A stretch of 64,000 nt of DNA from Pseudomonas anguilliseptica (GCF_021375795.1 NZ_JAEIOI010000004.1:186001-250000); one strand, 5' to 3'; positions 43,150-55,155 are shown, numbered from the stretch's first letter. A program made the numbers and translations. The notes: generated from the letters alone by a model not told the origin.

Positions 43150-43671
43150 ATGCACCGCTCCCTGCTCGCCACCCTGCTGCTTACCCTGGCCCTGCCGCTG
43201 GCCGCGGCCGAGGTGCGCGAGCTGACCTGGTCGGAAATGGTCCCGGCCGACGCCCCGCCGCAAAGCACGGAACCGGCACCGATCCATGACCTCTCGCAGC
43301 TCGCCGATGCCCTCGCCGAGTCAGGCCCGGCGGCCATGCAACAGTCGCCCGCAGCACCGGTGGTGCAGGCACTGGATGGCCAGCAGGTCAAACTGCCGGG
43401 CTATATCGTACCGCTGGATGTCACCGATGAAGGCCGTGTCACCGAGTTCCTGCTGGTGCCGTACTTCGGCGCCTGCATCCACGTACCGCCACCACCGTCG
43501 AACCAGATCGTCCACGTCACCAGCGAACTGGGCGTGCTGATGGATGCGCTGTACCAGCCGTTCTGGATCGAAGGCCCGCTCAAAGTTGAGCAGACCAGCA
43601 GCGAGCTGGCCGAAGCCGGCTACCAGATGGAAGCCGAGAAGATTTACGCCTACGAACTGCCAGATAGCTAG
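43150..43671 (+). CDS. DUF3299 secreted protein (zinc cluster)
   Basis: A 173-residue protein with a signal peptide (LLATLLLTLALPLAAA). The core KLPGYIVPLDVTDEGRVTEFLLVPYFGACIHVPPPPSNQIVHV matches DUF3299. A single conserved Cys and nearby His could bind metal. It completes the four-gene Zur-associated cluster. Function unproven, but likely handles zinc in the periplasm with the DUF2796 protein. Confidence 0.85.
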   Translation: MHRSLLATLLLTLALPLAAAEVRELTWSEMVPADAPPQSTEPAPIHDLSQLADALAESGPAAMQQSPAAPVVQALDGQQVKLPGYIVPLDVTDEGRVTEFLLVPYFGACIHVPPPPSNQIVHVTSELGVLMDALYQPFWIEGPLKVEQTSSELAEAGYQMEAEKIYAYELPDS

Positions 43672-43823
43672 AACCCAGCGCAGCCGTCAGCCAACAAAAC
43701 GCTGCTCGGCTGTTGTGGCGAGGAATGAGTGGTGCAAAGCCCCACTCAGGCATACCAAGCCACCGGGGTACGGGTGCGCGACAAGCTACATCCACCTGAT
43801 TATTTTGATAGCAAGCTACTTTA

Positions 43824-43837
43824 TTGAGCTGGATCAA
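43824..43837. promoter_or_regulatory. Anr/FNR box (oprG promoter)
   Basis: TTGAGCTGGATCAA differs from TTGAT-N4-ATCAA at one base. TAACAT about 22 bases downstream can serve as -10, placing the box near -41, the usual class II activation position. Confidence 0.7.
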
Positions 43838-43905
43838 CAGCCGAATTCTCACGCGCCCTAACATCGTATTCAGCCAATACGAACCGATGCTTTTGGGAGC
43901 ACATC

Positions 43906-44592
43906 ATGCGTACATCTCTGTTTACTGCCTCATTGCTGGCACTGGCCATTGCCGCCCCACTGGCGCACGCGCACCAGGCTGGCGACATCATCGTGCGCGC
44001 CGGTGCGATCACCGTTGACCCGCAGGAAAGCAGCAGCGACATCTGGGTCGGCGCACTGGGTACCGATGTAGCCGGCACCAAGGCCACCCTGGACAGTGAC
44101 ACCCAGTTGGGCCTGAACTTCGCCTACATGCTGACCAACAACATCGGCATTGAGCTGCTGGCAGCCACCCCGTTCAGCCATGACGTCGGCGTGAAAGGCA
44201 TGCCGGGCGGCTTTGCTGGCCTCAACGGCAAACTGGGCAGCCTCAAACACCTGCCGCCGACCCTGAGCGTGGTGTACTACCCGCTGGATGCCAGCTCGGC
44301 CTTCCAGCCCTATGTCGGTGCAGGCATCAACTACACTTGGTTCTTCGACACCAAGCTGAGCAGCGAAGCGGAAGGTAAAGGTTTCAGCGGCCTGGACATG
44401 AAGGAATCCTGGGGCCTGGCCGCACAGGTAGGCATGGACTACATGCTGACTGACAACATCATGCTCAACGCCCAGGTGCGCTACATCGACATCGACACCA
44501 CCGGCACCACCAACATCCTCGGCGACAAGGTCAAGGTCGATGTGGACGTAGACCCGTTCGTTTACATGGTTGGCCTGGGCTACAAGTTCTAA
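43906..44592 (+). CDS. oprG: Outer-membrane protein OprG (OmpW family)
   Basis: A 228-residue eight-stranded outer-membrane barrel. The signal peptide (LLALAIAAPLAHA) is followed by HQAGDIIVRAGAITVDP and barrel strands ending in GLGYKF. It matches OmpW/OprG proteins that pass small hydrophobic molecules. In P. aeruginosa oprG expression depends on Anr, and this gene has an Anr-like box in the promoter. Terminator follows its stop. Confidence 0.95.
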   Translation: MRTSLFTASLLALAIAAPLAHAHQAGDIIVRAGAITVDPQESSSDIWVGALGTDVAGTKATLDSDTQLGLNFAYMLTNNIGIELLAATPFSHDVGVKGMPGGFAGLNGKLGSLKHLPPTLSVVYYPLDASSAFQPYVGAGINYTWFFDTKLSSEAEGKGFSGLDMKESWGLAAQVGMDYMLTDNIMLNAQVRYIDIDTTGTTNILGDKVKVDVDVDPFVYMVGLGYKF

Positions 44593-44599
44593 GCCCTCA

Positions 44600-44638
44600 G
44601 GCATAAAAAACCGGTCCTCGCGGCCGGTTTTTTATGCC
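44600..44638. terminator. Bidirectional terminator after oprG
   Basis: GGCATAAAAAACCGG pairs with CCGGTTTTTTATGCC around a nine-base loop, a 15-bp stem with A/T-runs in its arms. It serves oprG and the convergent epimerase gene. Confidence 0.9.
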
Positions 44639-44647
44639 GTCACACAC

Positions 44648-45583
44648 TCAGCCTTGCGTCAGCAGACGGCGCAAACCTTCGCGCATCGGTGTCGCAGCAG
44701 GCAATTGGTAGTGCGCTTGCAAACGCTGGTTGTCAGCCCGCGAATGACGAATATCGCCGGCGCGCGGCGCCTGGTAACTCACGGCCGGCAAGCCACCACA
44801 CAGTTCACCGAGTTGCGCGAGCAACTGATTGAGGCTGACCGCATGATTCCAGCCAACGTTCACCGCACCCTCCACGACTTGCGGCGCTGCCAGCGCCTGA
44901 GTCAGCAGCGCGACTAAGTCTTCGATATAGAAGAAGTCACGGGTCTGCTCGCCATCACCGAATACGCTGATCGGCAACCCCTGCTGCACGCGCTGAGTGA
45001 AGATGCTGATCACCCCGGAGTACGGCGAGGAGGGGTCCTGGCGTGGGCCGAAGATATTGAAGAAACGAAAGATCGCCGGCTCCAGGCCATGCTGGCGGCG
45101 ATAGAAATCCAGGTAATGCTCACTGGCCAGCTTGTCCGCCGCATAGGGCGTCAGCGGTGCTTTGGGCGTGGCTTCATCAATCGCCAAACCTTCACCGTTG
45201 TTGCCATACACCGCCGCGCTGGAGGCAAATAGCACGCGCTTGACGCCATGCAGGCGCATCGCCTCACAGATGTTCAAGGTGCCGACAAAGTTGCTCTGAT
45301 GAGTCGCCACCGGATCATCCACAGAGGCCTGCACCGAGGCTACGGCCGCCAGATGCGCCACGGCCGAGCAGCCGGAAACCGCTTGCGCGACCTGGGCTGC
45401 ATCGGCCACATCGCCCTGGATAAACTGCAACTGCGGGTTATCCAGCGGCAAATTGGCCAGCTTGCCCATCGACAGGTTATCCAGCACCCGCACGCGGTGA
45501 CCTTGCGCCAGCAGCGCATCGACCAGGTGCGAGCCGATAAAGCCGGCACCACCGGTCACCAGAACAGGGCGCGAATCAGACAT
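44648..45583 (-). CDS. NAD-dependent epimerase/dehydratase
   Basis: A 311-residue short-chain dehydrogenase of the extended class. VTGGAGFIGSHLVDALL binds NAD, and YAADK near residue 148 carries the catalytic Tyr and Lys. Most like UDP-glucose 4-epimerase or dTDP-glucose dehydratases. The start at 45583 follows the conserved region and overlaps the next gene by eight bases. Probably acts on surface-polysaccharide nucleotide sugars with the RmlD-like neighbour; substrate unknown. Confidence 0.9.
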   Translation of the reverse strand: MSDSRPVLVTGGAGFIGSHLVDALLAQGHRVRVLDNLSMGKLANLPLDNPQLQFIQGDVADAAQVAQAVSGCSAVAHLAAVASVQASVDDPVATHQSNFVGTLNICEAMRLHGVKRVLFASSAAVYGNNGEGLAIDEATPKAPLTPYAADKLASEHYLDFYRRQHGLEPAIFRFFNIFGPRQDPSSPYSGVISIFTQRVQQGLPISVFGDGEQTRDFFYIEDLVALLTQALAAPQVVEGAVNVGWNHAVSLNQLLAQLGELCGGLPAVSYQAPRAGDIRHSRADNQRLQAHYQLPAATPMREGLRRLLTQG

Positions 45584-46460
45584 GGCGGTAATAACGATCC
45601 AGTAGGCTCGGCAGCCCCGAGCGCCAGGCACGCGGTTTGATACCGAAGGTATGCAGAATTTTCTTGCACGACAGCACCGCATGCTGCGGCTCTTCAGCGG
45701 CATCGGGCCGCGCGCTGTGCGCCTGCGGGCTCACTTCATCGACCAGGTTGCTGCGGAAGTTGCGTGCCTCGCTGAGCACCGCCTGGCCCAGCGCCAGCGA
45801 GGTGGTCGCCTCATGGCCGCCGTAGTGATAAGTGCCCCACAGCGGCGTCTGGCAATCCAGCTGCTTGAGTACGGCGAGAATCACCCGCGCCGCATCATCG
45901 ACCGGGGTCGGATTACCGCGTCGGTCATCAGCCAGCAACAGCGGCTCATCATGCGCGGCACGGGTGAGAAAACGCCCGAGCAAGCCATTGGCGCTGTCAT
46001 CCAGCAACCAGCCGAAGCGCAGCAGCACATGCCGCGGACAAATCGCCCGCACACGCTGCTCAAAGCGCCACAACGCCTGCCCACGCACACCCAGTGGCAC
46101 CGGCTCTTCCTTCTCGCTGTAGGCAGTCGCACGCGAACCATCGAAGATGCGGTAGCTGGACGGTTGCAGCAGGCGGATCTGGTGATGCTGACAGAGTTCG
46201 GCCAAGCGTTCGACGGCACGCTCCTGGGCAGCAAACTGCGCCTCGCTGACCACTTCGGCCTGGAACCAGTCGAAATAGTAGGCAAGGTTGATCAGGGCAT
46301 CGGGACGGGTGTCATCGAGCAGCTGGGTCAGGCTGGCGGGATCCCAGCCTGACTCCGGCGGTTTCGGCGCGAGAAAACCAATGTCTTCTTCGGCGCCGAG
46401 GCGGATCAGGGCCTGCCCCAACGCATTACCGCCACCCAGCAGCATCAGCCGCATACGCAT
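45576..46460 (-). CDS. RmlD-like sugar-nucleotide reductase
   Basis: A 294-residue protein with a Rossmann N terminus, although the usual GxxGxxG is weak (LLGGGNALGQAL). LRFGWLLDDSANGLLGRFL and DDRRGNPTPVDDAARVIL are like RmlD substrate-binding enzymes, which reduce dTDP-4-keto sugars. It is upstream of and overlaps the epimerase gene, so the two form an operon. Active residues are not fully clear, so activity is uncertain. Confidence 0.8.
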   Translation of the reverse strand: MRMRLMLLGGGNALGQALIRLGAEEDIGFLAPKPPESGWDPASLTQLLDDTRPDALINLAYYFDWFQAEVVSEAQFAAQERAVERLAELCQHHQIRLLQPSSYRIFDGSRATAYSEKEEPVPLGVRGQALWRFEQRVRAICPRHVLLRFGWLLDDSANGLLGRFLTRAAHDEPLLLADDRRGNPTPVDDAARVILAVLKQLDCQTPLWGTYHYGGHEATTSLALGQAVLSEARNFRSNLVDEVSPQAHSARPDAAEEPQHAVLSCKKILHTFGIKPRAWRSGLPSLLDRYYRHV

Positions 46461-46482
46461 GATAGAGCGCTAACTCAGCGAA

Positions 46483-46974
46483 TCAGAACGGGATATCGTC
46501 ATCGAAGCTGTCGAAATCTGCAGCTGGCTGAGGCGCCTGCTGCGGCGCAGGACGCGGGGCCGACTGCTGCTCACGCTGCGGCGCAGGGCGTTGTTGGCGA
46601 GGCGCGGAGTCGCCACCACCGGCGTTATCCGGACGACCACCGAGCAGCTGCATGGTGCCCTGCATGTCGACAATGATTTCGGTGGTGTAGCGCTTGATGC
46701 CGTCCTTTTCCCACTCGCGGGTTTGCAGTTTGCCTTCGATGTACACCTGCGAACCTTTACGCAGGTATTCGCCGGCGATCTCGGCAACCTTGCCGAACAG
46801 CGACACACGGTGCCACTCGGTTTTCTCGACCTTCTGACCGGTCTGCTTGTCAGTCCACTGCTCGCTGGTCGCCAGGCTCAGGTTGGTAACCGCGTTGCCG
46901 CTCGGCAGGTAGCGGGTTTCCGGGTCCTGTCCGCAGGTACCGACCAGAATGACTTTGTTAACCCCACGGGCCAT
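46483..46974 (-). CDS. ssb: Single-stranded DNA-binding protein
   Basis: A 163-residue protein with an N-terminal OB fold ([21 protein letters not shown], then [14 protein letters not shown]) and a Gln/Pro/Arg-rich tail ending DDDIPF, the acidic tip that recruits repair partners. It protects single-stranded DNA. Located 17 bp downstream of the MFS gene and 22 bp upstream of the sugar genes. In pseudomonads uvrA lies just beyond in the opposite direction. Confidence 0.97.
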   Translation of the reverse strand: MARGVNKVILVGTCGQDPETRYLPSGNAVTNLSLATSEQWTDKQTGQKVEKTEWHRVSLFGKVAEIAGEYLRKGSQVYIEGKLQTREWEKDGIKRYTTEIIVDMQGTMQLLGGRPDNAGGGDSAPRQQRPAPQREQQSAPRPAPQQAPQPAADFDSFDDDIPF

Positions 46975-46991
46975 AACGTTCTCCTAGGCTT

Positions 46992-48380
46992 TCAGCACGC
47001 CACCGGCGCCGGCTCTATGAGGCGCTCAAGGGACGTGCGGTCCAATTGTTGGGTATCCACTTTGATATAGATGGCCGCTTCATCGCGCACCACTACGGCA
47101 TCCGCCACTCCGGGCACAGCCTGTAAACGCTCGGCCAACCCCGTCTCTTGCAAGGCCGCAGCTGAAAGCGGCAGACGCAGGCTGGTGACATACGGCGGTT
47201 CGCGCATAGTAACAGCAAAGGCCAGCCAAAAAAGCGCCAGCAGGGCACAGCCCGCAAACACGCCCGACAGGCTGTAGTGCTGATACAGCCAGCCGCCGAG
47301 AATGCCGCCAATGGCGGCCCCAAGGAACTGGCTGGTGGAGTACACCCCCATCGCCGTACCCTTGCCGCCGGCCGGTGCAACCTTGCTGACCAGTGACGGC
47401 AGCGAAGCCTCCAGCAGGTTGAACGCGGTAAAAAACACCACAGTGCCAAGCACCAGGGCACGCAGACTGCTACCGAACCACCAGAAGAACAGCTCACACA
47501 GCAACAGCACACTGACCGCGCCGAGCAGCACCTGTTTCATCCGACGCTTTTTCTCGCCGTAGATGATAAACGGCACCATGCCGAAGAAGCCCACCAGCAG
47601 CGCCGTCAGATACACCCACCAATGCTCTTCCTTGGCCAGCCCACCCTGCTCCACCAGCGCCAATGGCAAGGCAATAAAGCTGGCCATCAGAATCGCATGC
47701 AGCACCAGAATGCCGAAATCCAGGCGCAGCAGGTCCGCATGCTTGAGCGTTGGCCACAACGCCTGCCGGGCCACACCCGACTCGCGATGCTGTAATGGCC
47801 CGGCAGAACCCGGCACCATACCGGCAACGATAACGATACCGAGCAGCGCCATCGCAGCCGTGGCAAGAAACAACCCGGACAGGCCAAAAGCGCGGGTCAG
47901 CAATGGGCCAACCACCATCGCCACGGCGAACGACAGGCCGATGCTCATACCGATCATCGCCATGGCCTTGGTGCGGTGTTGTTCACGAGTCAGATCGGAC
48001 AACAGCGCCATCACCGCAGCGGAAATTGCCCCGGCGCCCTGCAGAATGCGCCCCGCGATCACTCCATAAATCGAATCGGCATTGGCCGCCAGCAGGCTGC
48101 CGGCTGCGAAGATCAGCAGCCCGACATAGATCACCGGCCGTCGGCCGATACGATCACTGAGCATGCCAAACGGAATCTGCAGAAAAGCCTGGGTCAGGCC
48201 ATAGGCACCAATGGCCAGGCCGATCAACGCCGGCGTACTGCCTTGCAGGTCCATGCCATAGGTCGCCAGTACCGGCAACACCATAAACATACCGAGCATG
48301 CGGAATGCGAACACCAGCGCCAGACCACCGGCCGCACGGGTTTCACTGCCGCTCATGCGCTCGCTGTGCGGATCATGCAT
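46992..48380 (-). CDS. MFS transporter with C-terminal soluble domain
   Basis: A 462-residue major-facilitator transporter with twelve predicted helices (SDRIGRRPVIYVGLLIFAAG is the A motif). A soluble tail of about 75 residues (AERLQAVPGVADAVVVRDEA) is like a heavy-metal/HMA-type ferredoxin fold. ATG at 48380 is used; ATG at 48356 is an alternative. It is divergent from uvrA, with the repeat element between, and lies upstream of ssb. Substrate unknown. Confidence 0.87.
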   Translation of the reverse strand: MHDPHSERMSGSETRAAGGLALVFAFRMLGMFMVLPVLATYGMDLQGSTPALIGLAIGAYGLTQAFLQIPFGMLSDRIGRRPVIYVGLLIFAAGSLLAANADSIYGVIAGRILQGAGAISAAVMALLSDLTREQHRTKAMAMIGMSIGLSFAVAMVVGPLLTRAFGLSGLFLATAAMALLGIVIVAGMVPGSAGPLQHRESGVARQALWPTLKHADLLRLDFGILVLHAILMASFIALPLALVEQGGLAKEEHWWVYLTALLVGFFGMVPFIIYGEKKRRMKQVLLGAVSVLLLCELFFWWFGSSLRALVLGTVVFFTAFNLLEASLPSLVSKVAPAGGKGTAMGVYSTSQFLGAAIGGILGGWLYQHYSLSGVFAGCALLALFWLAFAVTMREPPYVTSLRLPLSAAALQETGLAERLQAVPGVADAVVVRDEAAIYIKVDTQQLDRTSLERLIEPAPVAC

Positions 48381-48512
48381 GGGAAAGGCCCTGTCGAAAT
48401 AGGCGGCGATTCTAGCAGCACTGGATGAGCACGGCACAGCAGTGACGCTTTGCCGCGCCCGCCTTCTGGCCCGTATACTCGGTGGTTTTCCGCCCGCCAT
48501 GCGAGGCCGTTG

Positions 48513-48656
48513 TTAGGGAGCCTCTAAAAGCGTTGGCGAGGCCGCCAGCGCGAGGCAAAAACAGGCGAAAAGCGTAGTTTACGTGCTGTAAATGAGCATT
48601 TGAGCCTGTTTTTAACGAAGCGATGGCAACGCAGACAGCTATTAGAGGTTCCCTAA
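48513..48656. repeat. Palindromic repeat element, copy 2 (uvrA leader)
   Basis: A 144-bp element bounded by near-perfect 15-bp inverted ends, TTAGGGAGCCTCTAA and TTAGAGGTTCCCTAA (one mismatch). Inside is a second inverted repeat, AAAAACAGGC / GCCTGTTTTT. Its core matches the element at thiL in reverse orientation. The right end supplies AGAGG at 48644-48648, eight bases before the uvrA GTG, so the uvrA ribosome-binding site appears to come from the element. No ORF inside; MITE-like. Confidence 0.8.
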
Positions 48657-51491
<2,835 letters not shown>

Positions 51492-51504
51492 CCGCGCGCA
51501 CAAC

Positions 51505-51534
51505 AAAAAGCCCCGTACATGCGGGGCTTTTTTT
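51505..51534. terminator. Terminator of uvrA
   Basis: AAAAAGCCCCG pairs with CGGGGCTTTTT around TACATG, with a T-run continuing to 51534. It serves uvrA and the convergent bacterioferritin gene. Confidence 0.92.
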
Positions 51535-51550
51535 ATGACAACAGGCTGAC

Positions 51551-52015
51551 TTACATCTGCGTCTGCAGGTAATTCTCCAACCCCAACTTGTCGATCAGGC
51601 CTAGCTGAGCTTCCAGCCAGTAGGCGTGATCCTCTTCGGTATCCTTCAGCTGCACCAGCAGAATGTCGCGGGTCTGGTAATCCTGATGCTGCTCGCACAG
51701 GGCAATGCCTTTGCTCAGCGCTGCCCGCACGTGGTACTCCAGCGCCAGATCGAGCTTGAGCATTTCCGGCACGCTTTGGCCAAAGCGGAAACTGTCGGGC
51801 ACCATATCCGGCGTTCCTTCCAGAAACAGAATGCGCTTGAGGATCGCATCGGCGTGCTGGGTCTCCTCTTCCATTTCATGGTTGATCCGCTCATAGAGCT
51901 TGCTGAAGCCCCAGTCTTCATACAAACGCGAATGCACGAAGTACTGATCACGCGCAGCCAGCTCACCCTTGAGCAACACTTTCAGGTAATCGATGACTTC
52001 TACATGGCCTTTCAT
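51551..52015 (-). CDS. bfrA: Bacterioferritin-like ferritin lacking the heme ligand
   Basis: A 154-residue iron-storage protein. The ferroxidase ligands Glu18, Glu51, His54, Glu93, Glu127 and His130 are present. The bacterioferritin heme ligand Met52 is replaced by Thr (EEETQHAD at 49-56), so this subunit should behave more like a heme-free ferritin, as reported for the P. aeruginosa BfrA/FtnA protein. The start at 52015 follows AAGGA. In P. aeruginosa katA lies next to it, but not here. Confidence 0.94.
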   Translation of the reverse strand: MKGHVEVIDYLKVLLKGELAARDQYFVHSRLYEDWGFSKLYERINHEMEEETQHADAILKRILFLEGTPDMVPDSFRFGQSVPEMLKLDLALEYHVRAALSKGIALCEQHQDYQTRDILLVQLKDTEEDHAYWLEAQLGLIDKLGLENYLQTQM

Positions 52016-52132
52016 GGGCAATTTCCTTGGCAAGCGACAAACAAGCGCTAATGCTGGCTGGCTGTAGCCAATGGGTCAAGCGCAGCGAATACAGCCATCG
52101 AGCAGGCATAGATGAACGGTGTTGCAGGCATA

Positions 52133-52160
52133 AAAAAACCGGGCCAAGGCCCGGTTTTTT
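52133..52160 (-). terminator. Terminator of the alpha operon
   Basis: AAAAAACCGGGCC and GGCCCGGTTTTTT pair with only two bases between, giving a 13-bp stem with A/T-run arms. It lies 15 bp after the rplQ stop, so it ends the alpha operon on the minus strand. Confidence 0.9.
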
Positions 52161-52175
52161 CATACAACCTACGAC

Positions 52176-52562
52176 TTACTCAGCGTCTACAGCTGCACCA
52201 GCGACCGGACGGTCAACCAGTTCAACATAGGCCATTGGAGCATTGTCGCCAGCGCGGAAACCGCACTTAAGGATACGCAGGTAACCGCCCTGACGGGTGG
52301 CGTAGCGCTTGCCCAGGTCGTTGAACAGCTTGCCGACGATGGCTTTCGAACGAGTACGGTCGAAGGCCAGACGACGGTTAGCAACGCTATCTTCTTTAGC
52401 CAGAGTGATCAGCGGCTCGGCAACGCGACGCAGCTCTTTGGCTTTCGGCAGAGTAGTTTTGATCAGCTCATGCTCGAACAGCGATACCGCCATGTTCTGG
52501 AACATGGCCTTGCGGTGTGCGCTGGTGCGGCTGAGGTGACGGCCACTTTTACGATGACGCAT
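52176..52562 (-). CDS. rplQ: Ribosomal protein L17
   Basis: A 128-residue large-subunit protein, last gene of the alpha operon. [20 protein letters not shown] is the conserved N terminus. Followed by a strong terminator. The C terminus (VAGAAVDAE) is slightly variable, as is common. Confidence 0.98.
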   Translation of the reverse strand: MRHRKSGRHLSRTSAHRKAMFQNMAVSLFEHELIKTTLPKAKELRRVAEPLITLAKEDSVANRRLAFDRTRSKAIVGKLFNDLGKRYATRQGGYLRILKCGFRAGDNAPMAYVELVDRPVAGAAVDAE

Positions 52563-52604
52563 GGTTCAATTCCTTACCAAACTCACGTTCGGTGATGATG
52601 ACGA

Positions 52605-53606
52605 TCAGGCAGTCGCCTTATCGTCTTTCTTCAGACTTGCCGGCGGCCAGTTGTCGAGGCGCATACCGAGGGACAGACCGCGAGAGGCCAGAACATCCTT
52701 GATTTCGGTCAGGGATTTCTTGCCCAGGTTCGGGGTTTTCAACAGTTCTACTTCGGTGCGCTGAATCAGATCACCGATGTAGTAAATGTTTTCTGCCTTG
52801 AGGCAGTTAGCCGAACGCACAGTCAGTTCCAGGTCATCAACCGGACGGAGGAGGATCGGATCGATCTCATCTTCCTGCTCGATAACAACAGGCTCACTGT
52901 CACCTTTGAGGTCGACGAACGCAGCCAACTGCTGTTGCAGGATGGTTGCGGCGCGGCGAATAGCCTCTTCAGGATCCAGAGTACCGTTGGTCTCCAGGTC
53001 GATAACCAGTTTGTCCAGGTTGGTACGCTGCTCAACACGAGCATTTTCCACCACGTACGACACACGGCGTACCGGGCTGAACGAAGCATCCAGCTGCAAG
53101 CGACCAATGCTGCGGCTTTCATCTTCATCGCTCTGACGAGCATCAGCCGGCTCATAGCCGCGACCACGAGCTATGGTGAGCTTCATGTTCAGCGCGCCAG
53201 TGGAAGCCAGGTTGGCGATTACGTGGTCGCCATTGACGATTTCGACATCGTGATCCAGCTGAATATCGGCAGCGGTAACTACGCCCGAGCCCTTCTTCGC
53301 CAGAGTCAGAGTCACTTCGTCACGACCGTGCAGTTTGACAGCCAGACCTTTCAGGTTGAGCAGGATTTCAATGACGTCTTCCTGAACACCTTCAATGGCG
53401 GAGTACTCATGGAGTACACCGTCAATCTCGGCCTCGACTACTGCACAGCCAGGCATGGAGGACAACAAGATGCGACGCAGCGCGTTGCCCAGGGTATGGC
53501 CAAAACCACGCTCGAGAGGCTCGAGAGTGATCTTCGCACGGGTCGAACTGACCACCTGCACATCAATGTGACGGGGGGTCAGGAACTCATTTACCGAAAT
53601 CTGCAT
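52605..53606 (-). CDS. rpoA: RNA polymerase alpha subunit
   Basis: A 333-residue subunit that nucleates RNA polymerase assembly (domain 1-230) and binds UP elements and activators with its C-terminal domain ([20 protein letters not shown], including the Arg of the 265 determinant). It lies 42 bp upstream of rplQ and 22 bp downstream of rpsD. The linker ([10 protein letters not shown] region) is intact. Confidence 0.98.
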   Translation of the reverse strand: MQISVNEFLTPRHIDVQVVSSTRAKITLEPLERGFGHTLGNALRRILLSSMPGCAVVEAEIDGVLHEYSAIEGVQEDVIEILLNLKGLAVKLHGRDEVTLTLAKKGSGVVTAADIQLDHDVEIVNGDHVIANLASTGALNMKLTIARGRGYEPADARQSDEDESRSIGRLQLDASFSPVRRVSYVVENARVEQRTNLDKLVIDLETNGTLDPEEAIRRAATILQQQLAAFVDLKGDSEPVVIEQEDEIDPILLRPVDDLELTVRSANCLKAENIYYIGDLIQRTEVELLKTPNLGKKSLTEIKDVLASRGLSLGMRLDNWPPASLKKDDKATA

Positions 53607-53628
53607 GGATGCACCTATTTTCTAGCCC

Positions 53629-54249
53629 TTACTTGGAGTAGAGCTCGACAATCAGGCTTTCGTTGATGTCAGCGGAGAGATCACTGCGCGCCGGGACGTT
53701 TTTGAACACGCCAGACTTTTTCTCAGTGTCTACATCTACCCATTCAACGCGGCCACGCTGGGCACACAGCTCAAGAGCTTGAACAATGCGCAGCTGATTC
53801 TTCGATTTCTCGCGGACTGCAACCACGTCACCAGCTTTAACCTGGTAGGACGGTACGTTGACAGTTTTACCGTTTACGCTGATCGACTTGTGCGATACCA
53901 GCTGACGGGATTCAGCGCGGGTAGCACCGAAGCCCATGCGATAAACCACGTTATCCAGACGGCATTCGAGCAGTTGCAGCAGGTTCTCACCAGTAGCGCC
54001 TTTCTTGCCGGCAGCTTCTTTGTAATAACCACTGAATTGACGCTCAAGCACACCGTAGATACGACGAACTTTTTGCTTCTCACGCAGCTGGGTGCCGTAG
54101 TCAGACTGACGGCCACGGCGCTGACCGTGAATACCTGGGGCTGCTTCGATGTTGCACTTCGATTCCAGAGCGCGAACGCCGCTTTTCAGGAAAAGATCAG
54201 TGCCTTCACGACGAGACAGTTTGCATTTGGGACCAATGTAACGAGCCAT
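53629..54249 (-). CDS. rpsD: Ribosomal protein S4
   Basis: A 206-residue primary 16S rRNA-binding protein and, in E. coli, the translational repressor of the alpha operon. [21 protein letters not shown] is the N terminus, and the S4 domain is near residues 90-155. Only one cysteine is present near the N terminus, so it is the zinc-free type. No S4-target pseudoknot was examined here. Confidence 0.98.
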   Translation of the reverse strand: MARYIGPKCKLSRREGTDLFLKSGVRALESKCNIEAAPGIHGQRRGRQSDYGTQLREKQKVRRIYGVLERQFSGYYKEAAGKKGATGENLLQLLECRLDNVVYRMGFGATRAESRQLVSHKSISVNGKTVNVPSYQVKAGDVVAVREKSKNQLRIVQALELCAQRGRVEWVDVDTEKKSGVFKNVPARSDLSADINESLIVELYSK

Positions 54250-54266
54250 TTCTCACTGTCTCCTGA

Positions 54267-54656
54267 TTACACGCGACGCTTCTTCGAAGGACGGCACCCG
54301 TTGTGCGGGATTGGCGTCACATCGGTGATGCTGGCGATCTTGTAACCGCAGCCGTTCAAAGCACGGACAGCGGACTCACGACCCGGACCGGGACCCTTGA
54401 CGTTAACGTCGAGGTTCTTCAGGCCGTATTCCAGCGCAGCTTGACCAGCACGTTCAGCAGCCACCTGGGCAGCGAACGGGGTGCTTTTACGCGAACCGCG
54501 GAAACCCGAACCACCCGAGGTAGCCCAAGACAGAGCGTTGCCCTGACGGTCAGTAATGGTCACGATTGTGTTGTTGAAAGAAGCGTGGATGTGGGCGATG
54601 CCATCAACCACCGTCTTTTTGACTTTTTTACGAGTACGAGCAGCAGGTTTTGCCAT
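54267..54656 (-). CDS. rpsK: Ribosomal protein S11
   Basis: A 129-residue small-subunit platform protein, with [21 protein letters not shown] and [11 protein letters not shown] as conserved segments. It lies 17 bp upstream of rpsD and 30 bp downstream of rpsM. Confidence 0.98.
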   Translation of the reverse strand: MAKPAARTRKKVKKTVVDGIAHIHASFNNTIVTITDRQGNALSWATSGGSGFRGSRKSTPFAAQVAAERAGQAALEYGLKNLDVNVKGPGPGRESAVRALNGCGYKIASITDVTPIPHNGCRPSKKRRV

Positions 54657-54686
54657 GACTAGATTCCTGTCGATGCGCGAATGCGA

Positions 54687-55043
54687 TTACTTGCGGATCG
54701 GCTTACGCGGGCCCTTACGGGTACGCGCGTTGGTCTTGGTACGCTGACCGCGAACCGGCAGACCACGACGATGACGCAGGCCGCGGTAGCAACCCAGGTC
54801 CATCAAGCGCTTGATTTTCATGTTCACTTCACGACGCAGGTCGCCTTCGGTATTCACCTTGGCCACTTCGCCACGCAGCTGCTCGATCTGCTCGTCAGAG
54901 AGATCTTTGATTTTTGCTGCCGGGTTTACACCGGTAGCAGCACAGATTTTCTGTGCAGTAGTGCGACCAACACCATAGATGTAGGTCAGCGAGATAACAG
55001 TGTGCTTGTTATCCGGAATGTTAACGCCTGCAATACGGGCCAT
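54687..55043 (-). CDS. rpsM: Ribosomal protein S13
   Basis: A 118-residue small-subunit head protein with the helix-two-turn-helix fold and basic tail ([16 protein letters not shown]). It is the first gene of the alpha operon and is separated from rpmJ by 132 bp with a terminator-like hairpin. Confidence 0.98.
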   Translation of the reverse strand: MARIAGVNIPDNKHTVISLTYIYGVGRTTAQKICAATGVNPAAKIKDLSDEQIEQLRGEVAKVNTEGDLRREVNMKIKRLMDLGCYRGLRHRRGLPVRGQRTKTNARTRKGPRKPIRK

Positions 55044-55131
55044 TCAGTGGAACTCCAATTGACAGCTACCTACGCCCCGGAAGCCAAGAAATAGGGCGCG
55101 AGATATTAACGCTGTAATAACAAATAATCAA

Positions 55132-55155
55132 CCCGGCAGCGCACTAGCTGCCGGG
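55132..55155 (-). terminator. Hairpin between the spc and alpha operons
   Basis: CCCGGCAGC pairs with GCTGCCGGG around a six-base loop; on the minus strand it is followed by a T-rich stretch. It starts 21 bp after the rpmJ stop and could act as a leaky terminator at the spc/alpha boundary. Confidence 0.65.

Noticed and set aside
43726..43748. TGAGTGG / CCACTCA stem after the DUF3299 gene
   Set aside because: Seven base pairs without a T-run; possible weak terminator, but not strong enough to list. The rest of 43672-43905 holds only the Anr box and oprG promoter.
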